A stretch of 64,000 nt of DNA, from positions 593,364 through 657,363 of the forward strand of contig NC_054572.1 of assembly GCF_017654505.1 (NCBI RefSeq). The letters run 5' to 3'. This DNA is from Polyodon spathula (Eukaryota > Chordata > Actinopteri > Acipenseriformes > Polyodontidae). The notes beneath the pieces are model-generated. The model saw only the letters and a program-made list of their open reading frames with translations. It had not been told where the DNA came from and searched no databases. The number at the start of each line of letters is the position of its first letter. Position 1 is the stretch's first letter. Made by a program: the position numbers and the translations under genes. Of this stretch, positions 12,731 through 23,100 are shown in pieces.

Positions 12731-14866
12731 ATGAAATATATTGCAATGAGACTTCTGCAAGTCCACCTGCTCCTAGGAGTCATCAGCGCTCTGGTCATCC
12801 AGTCTGTGCCCTGGAAGGTCCCTTGTCCTCGGCAATGTGTGTGCCAGATCAAGCCATGGTATTCTCCTCGCTCGGTTTATAAAGAAGCCCCCACCGTGGA
12901 CTGCAATGACCTCCTGCTCTCTCGCTTGCCCGATTCCCTGCCCACCGAGACCCAAACTCTTCGGCTGCAGAGCAATCTGATCAGCTCCCTCGACCAAACA
13001 GAGCTCCAGGGGCTAGCAAACTTGACCGAACTCGATCTTTCTCAGAACAGCTTCACCAGCGCACGAGACCTACGCATTGCTGGAATGGCTGGACTCCTCA
13101 GTCTGCATCTGGAAGAGAACCAGTTCCGGCACCTCCCAGAGGCTGCCTTCTCAGGTTTCCCAGGCTTGCAGGAGCTGTATCTCAATCACAACCAGCTGAG
13201 GAACATCTCCCCTGGGGCTTTCACCGGCTTGGACAACCTTCTTCGACTTCATCTTAACTCCAACCGCCTTCGCGCTGTCGACTGCCGCTGGTTCCATGCC
13301 TTACCTCATCTGGAGGTCCTGATGATCGGAGGCAACCCTGTGGAAGTCATCCAAGACCAAAATTTCAAGCCACTGGGGTCCTTACGCAGCCTGGTCCTGG
13401 CTGGCATGGGCCTGAGAGAGCTCTCGGAGTGGGCATTAGAAGGATTAACCAGTTTAGAGAGTGTTTCATTCTATGATAACCGTCTAACCAAAGTACCCAA
13501 AGAGGCCCTGCAGAAGGTACCTGGGTTGAAGTTCCTGGACCTGAACAAGAACCCAATCCAGCTGGTTCTGCCTGGAGACTTCAGGGATATGCTTCATCTG
13601 AAGGAGCTAGGACTGAACAACATGGAGGAGTTAGTTTCCATAGAGCAGTCAGCCCTAGAGAATCTGCCTGAGCTAACCAAACTGGAGATCACCAACAATC
13701 CACGACTATCTTACGTCCACCCACAGGCTTTCCAGCGCCTATCCAGCATGGAGAGTCTGATGCTTAATAACAATGCCTTGAGCGCTCTACACAGACAGAC
13801 CATACGTTCCTTACCTGGTCTCCAAGAGATCAGTCTGCACACCAACCCGATCCGTTGCGACTGTCTGATCCGTTGGGTGGGTGCTGAAGATGATAGGTCT
13901 GTCCGCTTCATTGAGCCTCAATCCACGTTCTGCTCGGAACCGCCAGAGCTCAAGACAAGAAGGGTGAAGGAAGTCTCTTTTAGAGAGATGGCCAACAGCT
14001 GCTTGCCTTTAATTGCCCCAGGAACTTTTCCTTCTCATGCACGGGTCAGGCTTGGAGAGAACCTGTCTCTACACTGTCGGGCCTTAGCAGAACCAGAACC
14101 CAGCATCTACTGGGTCTCTCCCACAGGCCAAAGACTTTCCCCATCTGAAAGTTATGGACAGTACAAGGTTGGATCGGAGGGTACTCTGGAGGTCTTTGGA
14201 GTTACCCTAGAAGAGGCAGGTCTTTACACTTGTGTGGCACAGAATTTGGTTGGGGCCGACACCCGCAGTGTTGCTGTGAAAGTTATTGGGGTCGGGAAGT
14301 CTTTTATAAGTAGTAAAGAGAGAGGCGGTAATAGCATAATTCTGCAGGCACGGGAAGTCTCAACACGATATGCTCTGGTTAGCTGGCCATCTAGGCAAAA
14401 CGTCCCATCAGCATGGCTCTCCTGGTTGGATAACAGAAGTGCTGAAGACCAACACAGTGCTCGACTGCTAGCGGGAACTCGAGGCTTTAACCTGACACAC
14501 CTGAAACCCAACACCCAGTACAGAGTGTGCCTGCACCTTGGTCCAGACGATACCTCCTGTCTTCATCTCAGGACTAAAGAAGCCACAGCAACTGCTGTAT
14601 CTCCAGACCTGACCCCTGCAGCTCTACTTGCGACCTCTGCTTTGCTCCTGCTGCTGGCAGTCAAAGCTTGCCAAGGAGGGCCCTCTTCCAGTCTGAAAGA
14701 AGAGGACTGCCCAGGGCAGGAACAATCAGAGAAGCCAAGCGTCTGCCCCCCAGTGCCCACAGCAGGAGAGTGCCATCTGGACATGCAGCAGTCTCAGACG
14801 CAGAGCTCGGATAAAGACTGCGGCAGTGTTGACAATGTTCAGAACATTCAGCCACAGTCGTGCTGA
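12731..14866 (+). CDS. lrrn2: Leucine-rich repeat neuronal protein 2 (LRRN2)
   Basis: This is a single-exon frame of 711 codons, close to the usual ~710 for the LRRN family of neuronal type-I membrane proteins thought to act in adhesion or receptor signalling. In order it has a signal peptide (residues 6-25), an LRR N-cap with clustered cysteines (PCPRQCVC, about 31-38), about eleven leucine-rich repeats (about 70-370), an LRR C-cap (RCDCLIRW, about 374-381), an Ig C2 domain (LHCRALAEPEP near 445 to GLYTCVAQNLVGAD near 496), an FN3-like domain (about 535-610), one membrane helix (about 626-647) and a ~64-residue tail. The family usually starts MRLL, so Met6 (12746) may be the true start; the first five codons would then be 5' UTR. 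It lies tail-to-tail with mdm4, as LRRN2 does in human, which supports LRRN2 over LRRN1 or LRRN3. Several N-glycosylation sequons are present. No break was seen. Confidence 0.95.
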   Translation: MKYIAMRLLQVHLLLGVISALVIQSVPWKVPCPRQCVCQIKPWYSPRSVYKEAPTVDCNDLLLSRLPDSLPTETQTLRLQSNLISSLDQTELQGLANLTELDLSQNSFTSARDLRIAGMAGLLSLHLEENQFRHLPEAAFSGFPGLQELYLNHNQLRNISPGAFTGLDNLLRLHLNSNRLRAVDCRWFHALPHLEVLMIGGNPVEVIQDQNFKPLGSLRSLVLAGMGLRELSEWALEGLTSLESVSFYDNRLTKVPKEALQKVPGLKFLDLNKNPIQLVLPGDFRDMLHLKELGLNNMEELVSIEQSALENLPELTKLEITNNPRLSYVHPQAFQRLSSMESLMLNNNALSALHRQTIRSLPGLQEISLHTNPIRCDCLIRWVGAEDDRSVRFIEPQSTFCSEPPELKTRRVKEVSFREMANSCLPLIAPGTFPSHARVRLGENLSLHCRALAEPEPSIYWVSPTGQRLSPSESYGQYKVGSEGTLEVFGVTLEEAGLYTCVAQNLVGADTRSVAVKVIGVGKSFISSKERGGNSIILQAREVSTRYALVSWPSRQNVPSAWLSWLDNRSAEDQHSARLLAGTRGFNLTHLKPNTQYRVCLHLGPDDTSCLHLRTKEATATAVSPDLTPAALLATSALLLLLAVKACQGGPSSSLKEEDCPGQEQSEKPSVCPPVPTAGECHLDMQQSQTQSSDKDCGSVDNVQNIQPQSC

Positions 14867-15013
14867 GTTGGACAGACCGCAGCTGTGATGCTACACCAAC
14901 AATGGTCTATACGAGACGGCTGTAGCTTTGCATTAGAAACAGCAAAAGGAACATTTTACCAGTACAGTGTTTTAAAAGGAAGACAATATGTTGTTTAGTT
15001 TTTAAATGAGATG

Positions 15014-15015
<2 letters not shown>

Positions 15016-15050
<35 letters not shown>
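15016..15050 (+). repeat. 35-nt poly-G homopolymer
   Basis: An uninterrupted run of 35 G follows GATGTT, about 150 nt after the lrrn2 stop. If transcribed it would be an extreme G-quadruplex-forming tract in the 3' UTR. Exact length is likely unreliable in any assembly. Confidence 0.9.
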
Positions 15051-15051
<1 letters not shown>

Positions 15052-16191
15052 TATATTACTCAAGACATTTTTTTTAATATATAGAATTAAGTAAGTATGT
15101 AGGCTAAAAGGAGACATGTTTCAAGTTGTGTTAGTGCTGCAGCAATTGGATTCTCTTAGCACTATGCCCACACTTGCCAAGTATCATCAGTGCTGTGATG
15201 TAGTTTGAGTGGATCCTCTCAATCCTATGCCTCACCTGGATTGGGTACTGTCAGGGCAGTGACTAGAGTATAAAGATAATCAGATTCCTTACAGCATACT
15301 GCTTAGTGAAGATATTCAACACACACACACCCACAGCGGCTGGAGATTTCCCAGTCAATGATGCAGACAATTGCCACACAGTGAGTTCCCAGAAGTCCCA
15401 TCTATGCTCCATTTACTATACATTGCCACTTAAAATGACATTTGAAAAGTTCATAATACTGAGTGTAACTCCTCATGCTAAGAGACTAAATTATCTTCAG
15501 TTCGTCTATTACCAACCATGACTATAAAAACCGTGATGATAACAGAGCATTCCCCAATATATACTGCACAACGTAATACAGTAGCCAAAAACATTTCCCA
15601 CCATACTGGTTTCTTGTATTGTACATCACATTGGGTCTAAATGTCTTTCTATTGAAGAACATTGACTGGTTACAGATAGTGATCTCTTGTGATGTGATCT
15701 GGAGTTTATTTACAGGGATAAGGGATAAGATTAAATGTCAACACTAGATAATATTATTGTTATGTTGTTTTCCCCAATTCACTCTACTCTTCAGATATTG
15801 TGCTTGTTCTGTAAATAACACCCTTGGGCGTGGAGGTAGTCTACCATTGCCAAAAAACAGAGGGAAGGATGGAACCAGATCCAAGAAGCAGCCCCAAAAA
15901 GGTTTCTCCAACCAATCAGAGAGCTACTGCTGGGAGGACTGCTGCATCACAACCAATCACAAACATACAAAGAGATCCAATAGCCAATCAAGAGTTAGTG
16001 CTCGGTTAAACCAGAGATGAACAGACGATCAACCTGGATCCGCACTTTTCTTTGAAGTGATGCTTGTTGAGGTTCCCATGGACAAGATGTCTCTGCTTTG
16101 TTTGATTTCTGTAAATTAAGTAGTCAGCGTGTCTCCTAGACTCAGAAACCCTCTCCCTCTTCCTTTCAGTTTTTTTCTACCTGTGACTGTA

Positions 16192-16197
16192 AATAAA
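16192..16197 (+). terminator. Polyadenylation signal AATAAA for lrrn2
   Basis: AATAAA lies about 1.33 kb after the lrrn2 stop and is followed within 40 nt by T/G-rich sequence (GGTGTGCTGCTCTTATTTTG), the usual downstream element. It is the best candidate for the end of the lrrn2 transcript. Confidence 0.5.
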
Positions 16198-16559
16198 ACG
16201 TTCTGGATTTCCTAAGCGGTGTGCTGCTCTTATTTTGATGAGAATGTAGATGATGATTGTGTGTTAAATTCTATTTTGAACAATTATTAAAACGTTTTGG
16301 AATTTAAATGTGTTGAGAATAGTTTTCTTGTGATCACGTCTTGTATGAAACTCCACAGCCAGGCTGCTACCCCAAAAATAGGCAAGTGTCAGAAACCAGA
16401 ACCAGGGTCAGCTAACTGTTCTGCTGGAGTTATTTTTTCCTAAACCTCAATACAGGTCTGCAGTGTTAAAAAGGAGAGTAAAAAGCAGAGTTGCAGATTG
16501 GTTTGGACACTACAGACAGAACCGGCTACAGTCCCACTACGAAAAAGGAACAAGATGCG

Positions 16560-16835
16560 ACCTGCATTTTTATCTAGTAATTTATAGCGCATGTGGAAGC
16601 ATTACATTACCCTCTGCTCTAACCACTAGACCAGGGATAGACAACGCCATCCTGGAGTGCCATTCCATTACAGATTTCATGAAATGATTAGGCGCTGAAG
16701 AACTTGGTTTACCTACCTGGAACTCCCCATCCATTGCCTCCCAGTTAGGCTATAATGGTTGAACTGGTAATCAAACCCAGAATCTCAGATATAACCACTA
16801 TACTACAATGCCTGCAGTTCACACAGTAATAAGCA
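16560..16835 (-). mobile_element. Degenerate tRNA-derived SINE relics
   Basis: On the minus strand there are two sequences matching the Pol III A-box consensus, TAGTATAGTGG (about 16800) and TGGTCTAGTGG (about 16630). The first is followed about 30 nt later by a B-box-like GGTTTGATTACC. The second continues TTAGAGCAGAGGG, as in tRNA genes. Neither folds into an intact tRNA by eye, so these look like old tRNA-derived SINE heads rather than functional tRNA genes. Confidence 0.4.
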
Positions 16836-19800
16836 AAGTGCAGTAAAACACATGCCTAAGGTTTCACAGACACCAATTAGGACTAATCTTGGACTGCCTT
16901 ACCTAAAATAATATTAGGTAGTGCAAGCTTAGTGCTAATCTGGGTCTCTGAAACCTTAATGTAAACAAGGCAGAGGCTGGGAGCAAACCAGCCACCTTGC
17001 GCACCACAACTGAGAATCTTAACCACAATGGAAGAGAGACAGGCTCTTCTGCCTTTGTCATTGTAGAGCTTTTAATCTCATCTCACCGATGGGACAAAAT
17101 CCGTGACGGCAGTGCATCACACAACACGGCCCGTTACACTAAGCACGTGTTTTACTGCACCTTGTCTTTTCGTTTCTGACGGAAGCTGGATTTCAGCTCC
17201 AAATCAGTTTTGAATGCAGGATGAGGATTTCAGACCCCAGAGTGAGACATCTCACAAGCTTGTGTCTTCCCCCTGAGAAACACGACCGATGGAAGAAAAA
17301 AAAAACAAAAAACAAACAAAAAAAAAGTCAAGAGAAGCAGGTGCCTGTGTTTCGGGAGCAGATGGTGACCTTAACCCTTCCCTGGCTGTGCTTTTTCAGG
17401 GTTCTGCAGAACAAAATGGCAATTACCACTAGAAATAGTTTTTCTAAATGGGGAAATTGGGAGCTATCAAAGCCTGATTAATGAGCACCAAGAGTGCCGA
17501 AAGAAATTATTTTCCCGAGCCTTCTCCAGATATACTCCGACCGAGATTGCTTCTCACAAACAATCAAACTCACAATCCGCATATCACAGCCCAGTGCTTT
17601 ATCCAGAGCTCCTCAAACCCACTTCCTTCCATGCTGCAGCTCTGAGCTACTGCAACCTGCTGAAGATTAGAATCTCTCAATGCTGATTAAGTTGTCTGAA
17701 CAGTCAAATTTGACCTTTAAAAATCTACATTCCAAAATACATGAAAATAAAAAAAACAAACCCAAGGCTCTCTTTCTCTTCCTCCTGTTTAGACCCGGAA
17801 AGCTTGCAGAGGATAATGATAGAAAAATTGATTGTTAAATCTATTTAGCGTGGCTATTGATTTTCTCAAAGGAGACCAGACTGGGTGTGCACGTACAGTA
17901 ATAGAATATGAAAGCAGGGAGAAATGGAATCTGATACTGTCTAATGGACTGGAACTGGGTTGGAGACAGGGGGATATGAGAAAGAAACAGCCCCTCAGCT
18001 CTATCTACCATGGCACACTACATCACCTTAGTGTCCCAGTTCAAACCGCTAGGCCACGTGGCCTCCCCCTAGAGCCTCACCTTTAACAAATGAGGCAAAA
18101 TTGATTACTTCCCAGTCCCCCAGTTTAACCAGCAGGCCTAACTGCTCCCACTACTGACGCACGACCAGGCTTCTTCACTGTGGAGATCACAGCTCAGCTC
18201 TCCCTATACAAACTCATCTGCAAGGTTAGAGTACTTAGGCATACAGAGAGTGTAGCAGGGCTTTGAACCGTCTCCTTGCAATTATTTCTGAAAATTTTAC
18301 CTGTATCGAGCTGATACAGGCACCCCCTTAACCTCAGAACATTTCTCTATGCAAGTCAGCTAGCATTGCACAGACCAATGACAGCTTGGGTAAGAAAGGG
18401 AGCAGTGTACTTTTGCACTCTGAACATGCCCATGACTGTAATGCTGAAGTCCGGGGTACTGCCACTTGTGTGACCATCGCACGACTGCCAAAAGTGCTTT
18501 TAGTGAAAAGGCAGTTTGGGCAGAACTGATGTTTGCTGCAGTATTTTACACAGCACCCCACCTTCAGTGCAAAGGAGACGATTTCTTACTGCAGAACAAA
18601 ATAGCCATGTATGTTGGATCAAAAGCATCGCTGCAGATGAAACATTTGCTTAAATTTCACAATTATGCCTGAAGTTTTCATAAAAAGCTCCTTTGCCCTT
18701 TGAAAAATATAACAGTGGTCCCTCAAACTACACTTTTTTTTGTACATTAGCGTTACAGTTCATCTTATTTAATCTGTATTTAAGTCAGAAGCCAGGCCTT
18801 ACTGCCATCATGATGCAGGGATTATTGTAAGAACCAACAAATCATTTATTCCTGTATAAAAACAACATACATTACCATTAGCGCAGTTGCTGAATATATT
18901 TTTTTATAGCTAACACCCATTTGGTTGTGTGGGGAAAGTGCATTGAGTTTTGTATTTTAAGTGAAAAAAAATCTTAATGGGTAAAAAACTGTAACATATC
19001 CGCTCAAACAGTTTTACTTCAAACAAAACCAAAAAAATGTGAGTGCAAGGGAGCAGCAGTGAGATATTTGCATGCGTTGCTTTAATATTCAGTTTGGTCA
19101 TTTTTCTATTGCCATTTCCCTCCGCCTCCCAGCACGGGTCAATTGTTTGAAGAGGCAGGGATACGCATCCCTGGTTGAGGATATTCAGCATCTCCAACAG
19201 ACACGTTTCCAGGAATTAAACCTTTTCCATTCTCTAATCGTTTCTTAATCCCTTTCCATTCCAGGTCAGTGCGCTAATGGGGGACCATCAGGTGACATAA
19301 CCAGAGCTGACAGCCAGTAATAAAGACCTGATCCCACATTACACAAGCCAGGGGATTGTATGAAACAGCACCAAGACAGAGGAGAATAGCTTAGTACTAC
19401 AGTAGCTGGGCTGGGGGATATGTAACACAGGAAGAGGGGGAGCACAAGAGGGAGGCAATTTATTCTTTAAATGGAAAGGCACAAATACAGAAAAAAAGCA
19501 TCTCAGAATACAAAAATAAACTGGCATTGCCACCCTACTGCAAATTCAGGCAGATGACAATTAGTGCACAGCAGGCTCTGCATATCTGTGCAAATACTGC
19601 AAGGAGGGATTGGCAAAAATCTGTCATTATTCTCTGGAGAAATCAAGCTCTTAATACAAGCCAAATACAAATTACTCAAAATGCTTATTACATGCATTTA
19701 TATTTTCCCCCATGATTATCCTCGAATAAAGTTAATTATATTTGGGTCCTAACACATCAAACCACAGGACTGCCTGTTCATTCACCACCCCAACACCCAA

Positions 19801-20784
19801 AGTTTAACCTGCAGTTTACCTCACAGCCACAGAAACAGACTTCAAATGCCCCCCAAAAATCAGATGCATTCTTGTTGAGCCCACAATGAACAGCTTGCCC
19901 AGACTATAAACCGCATGCATTACTGACAAGGACATTTGGAAACCATTTCATCTCTAGGAATAAGGTCAGACTCTAACCTTCAATGCAACGGTCTTAGTTC
20001 AGTCCCTACATTCGCCTCAGTGAGGCTATTCACCACCAGGAGGCAAACGCATCCAAAGACCTGCTCTTTGCAGACCTACAGTATATCATGCTTGTGTTGA
20101 ATGCCCAATCACACATTTGCACTTTGCTGTCTTTTTTTGTGTTTATACTTGGTATTTCTTGTGTGGTTTTTTTTTTGTGCCAGTGCCACAGTTTCTCACT
20201 CTGCAACTGATACATATAAGCCAGTATGTTGTGATGCAGTACACCTCAAACCCCACCTGTTGCCAGGCCCTACAGGGTGTGAAAAACACTAGATCTGCAG
20301 CAAGCCCCAGATTTCATACCACATCTACATTCAATATTGAAATTCTCAAGCCAGGGAGTCCGACTAAGGAAACAAATTACAATAGTAAGCTTACAGACTG
20401 CAGGTGAGAATTCATACTGTGGTAAGTGCGATCAATTCAGAGCAAATTCTACACCTGATTGCTCAAATTCCTGGAATCTGGACATTCTAATAACATACCT
20501 GGGGTTTTAATTGATTAATCACACCTGCTTGCTGGTGATATGAAATTGCATTGAAAGACAATTACAAGTAATCACTTTTACTGATGTAATCTGACATTTT
20601 CTTTTGAGCTGGACTGCCATTTACGATTACCTTCAGCCAAATGCCACGTCTAAAAAAAAAAAAAAGATTAAACATATATTGAGCATCTGTATTACTGTAA
20701 CTTACCACCTGCACTACAACCTGGAATACCGTATTTAGCAGATCCGCTTTAGGTATTCTGCCAGCTTGCAAGTTTCAGATAGTG
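16836..20784. other. Intergenic region, no gene recognised
   Basis: No coding sequence is supported. There are further tRNA-like fragments near 18000-18070 (minus-strand A-box TGGCCTAGCGG) and 18260 (B-box-like GGTTCAAAGCC), a short perfect hairpin at about 18301-18321 (CCTGTATC, 5-nt loop, GATACAGG), A-rich tracts, and a candidate regulatory block at about 19055-19260. Confidence 0.55.
19055..19260. promoter_or_regulatory. Candidate conserved non-coding element (POU/SOX-type motifs)
   Basis: The block holds a POU octamer (ATTTGCAT near 19067), a SOX-like core (CAATTGTTTG near 19140) and A/T-rich homeodomain-type cores (AATTAAAC, CTAATCG) within about 200 nt. It lies between a neuronal gene (lrrn2) and mdm4. 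Motif clustering of this kind is common in vertebrate neural enhancers, but each motif is short and chance occurrence is possible. Conservation across species was not tested. Confidence 0.25.
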
Positions 20785-20926
20785 GTCTTGGCCTTTTCAA
20801 AAGTTTAAATTTGCTCTGAAAAGCAGTTAATAGCAGGAAGCTATATTACTGCTAAAACATTAACAAATACAAAAAAATGAAATGTCCAAATTAAGAGCTT
20901 TCAAGAGAAATAACACACTAAAATTA

Positions 20927-21007
<81 letters not shown>

Positions 21008-21346
21008 CATACACACACACATTATAACTTGAAGCCCCACTCAAATCAATACGAACAGTGCCATTAACACTCTTAATTACACTCTTGGGGAATGGTGCCA
21101 CACACCTGGAATGAACAAATCGTTTTCATCAATGTAAATGTGTGAAGAGTTAGGAAAGTTCATGCTTTAAATTTACAGACCTGTACTGCACCTACAAATC
21201 TGCTTTGGTATTTTGCATTTTTATAATTGGCAGCTTCTACAAATAGAACGATTACTGGGTTTTTGGGACATGAATAACAGATAATGCACATCTGCTTCAA
21301 ATGAATGCATAGAACAATTTTAGTCTATTTTGCCTGGCAGCGAGAA
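20785..21346. repeat. Local duplication, copy 1
   Basis: This segment is homologous, in direct orientation, to 22562-23100. Similarity is roughly 80-85% over most of it and almost complete over a 104-nt core at 21159-21262. A (TA)n microsatellite (about 20935-21000) has expanded inside this copy; the equivalent place in copy 2 has a poly-A run and A-rich sequence. On the minus strand the core contains an exon-like unit, 21181-21236 (56 nt), with acceptor TTCTATTTGTAG and donor GTCTGT. Confidence 0.85.
20935..21000. repeat. (AT)n microsatellite
   Basis: About 33 AT units, followed by a short ACAC tract. It lies inside copy 1 of the local duplication. Confidence 0.95.
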
Positions 21347-21390
21347 AAAAAAAAAAAAAAAAAAAAAACTTCACATACGACTAACAAAGG

Positions 21391-21476
21391 TAACTTATTG
21401 AGTGCTTTTTATTTAGGTTAGCTGAAGAGAAATGTAATTTATTGAGTGGAAGTTTATTTTGGTTAACTGAAGAAAA
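21391..21476. repeat. Tandem ~43-bp duplication
   Basis: Two adjacent related units, TAACTTATTGAGTGCTTTTT (from 21391) and TAATTTATTGAGTGGAAGTT (from 21435), each continue into GGTTAGCTGAAGA or GGTTAACTGAAGA. It is a simple local tandem duplication with point changes. Confidence 0.75.
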
Positions 21477-22561
21477 AATATGATATAGCTGTTATTTTTC
21501 TGGATACCGTCTGAAAGAAACATGTTGAAAAAGAAATCTGTTTACTTGGGGCGAAGAAGATCCAATAAACATGCAGTACTGCTGTGAAGGAAAAGCACTG
21601 ATGAGCAATTCTTGAAGTCTTTTTTTTTCTTCATTCTGAGATATTGAGAAATACGCCTTACAGTTGCCCGTTTACCTAGATCTTTAGAAGGACCATCCAC
21701 TACTAAGATTTATTTTCACGTTCCGTTTTATTTTTATGCCACACTCGGGTAGACAACACGAACTGATCAAAGCCCACGGATGTGATTAATCAATCCATTT
21801 AGAACATCTATAATACCAAAAAATAGTTCTAAAACCAGAACTTGAACACAAAACGTGTGTAAAAAAAATAAATAAGACTCATATTTTAATCCTGCAATTG
21901 TTTGGAACTTTGCTACCATCTGGTGGCTATAACTAAAACAGCACCGGCACATCTGTACAGCCTAAAGCAGACCCCTCTTCAGAAACATCTCTACAGTTTG
22001 CTTTTTCTTAATCTTACAATACCTCTAAAAACAAAGTGGAAATGAAAAATCAAAACTTGAACACGTTCTTGTTTATTTAATGTGAAGATTCAGTCCAACA
22101 CTTGCGAGACAAAAAAAAAAAAAATCATTTTACATGTAAACAATTTCTCTAACAAATGGCAGTGAAGGTTCTTACGAAAACAAAGTCAGACTGCAGTGTG
22201 GGGGGGGGTCATGGGCTCAAATACTACCACAACAACCCCCCAGTTTCACAGCTGTGACAGGGTAGCTGACAGCAAAGCCAGATTCTAGCATTGCCATATT
22301 CCTTGTACCCACAAAACTTAAACCTCTTAATGCTGAACTAAGTTCTCTTTACAGAAACAAGAAACAATAAATGATCAGTCTTCAAAGTCCCCTTGTAGAA
22401 ACCCATCCTGTAACTATTAACAACGGGGTGTTAGGCACACGTGCAGCACTCACCACTGGCAGGCATCACAGAGTTTTAAAAGTAAAAGGGGTTACGGTGG
22501 TTCCAGTTTTAGGTTCGGTTTCAAGTCTGCTTTTTATATTATGCACACAGTGAACAGTGCT

Positions 22562-23100
22562 GTCTTGGCCTCTTCACAAGTTTCTCTTTGCACTGAAAAG
22601 TACTTAATGACAGGTAACTACAGAGCTGCTCAAACATTTCTACTTCAACAAAAAAAAAAAAAAAAAAAAAAAATCAAATCAAATGTTAAAATTCAAGTGC
22701 TTTCAAGAGAAACAAAACACACACAAACAAATCAACAATTCTACCCCTTATAAGAGACGGCAGTAAAATTAAGTATTAAAGCCCCACACTCAAATTAACA
22801 TGACCAGTGCCATTAACACCCTTTTAATTACACTGAGGAAATTGTGCCACGTGCCTGGAATGAACAAATCCTTTTCATCAACGGAAAGGTGTGAAGAGTT
22901 AAGAAAGTTCATGCTTTAAATTTACTGACCTGTACTGCACCTACAAATCTGCTTTGGTATTTTGCATTTTTATAATTGGCAGCTTCTACAAATAGAATGA
23001 TTACTGGGTTTGTTTTTTTGGACACGAAAAATAGATAATGAACAGCTGCTTCAAATGAACGCATAGAACACATTAGTCTATTCTGTCTGGCAGTGAGAAA
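22562..23100. repeat. Local duplication, copy 2
   Basis: This is the partner of 20785-21346, spaced about 1.75 kb away. Its core at 22908-23011 differs from copy 1 at only two of 104 positions, and the exon-like unit 22930-22985 is identical to that of copy 1. On the minus strand this unit is bounded by TTCTATTTGTAG and GTCAGTAAAT, with GCATG (an RBFOX-type motif) shortly after the donor. One frame of the 56 nt is open (ANYKNAKYQSRFVGAVQ). I do not recognise a protein family. It may instead be part of a long mdm4 3' UTR or a dispersed repeat. Confidence 0.85.

Larger units (their letters stand above)
14867..16197 (+). other. lrrn2: lrrn2 3' UTR (inferred)
   Basis: This non-coding sequence runs from the lrrn2 stop codon to the first convincing polyadenylation signal. 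It contains a 35-G homopolymer (15016-15050) and a cluster of CCAAT motifs (about 15908-15992). No other gene is evident, so assignment to the 3' UTR is an inference from position. Confidence 0.5.

Noticed and set aside
16595..16830. Possible functional tRNA gene
   Set aside because: A-box and B-box-like motifs are present, but no full cloverleaf with paired acceptor stem could be formed by eye. A SINE relic is more likely.
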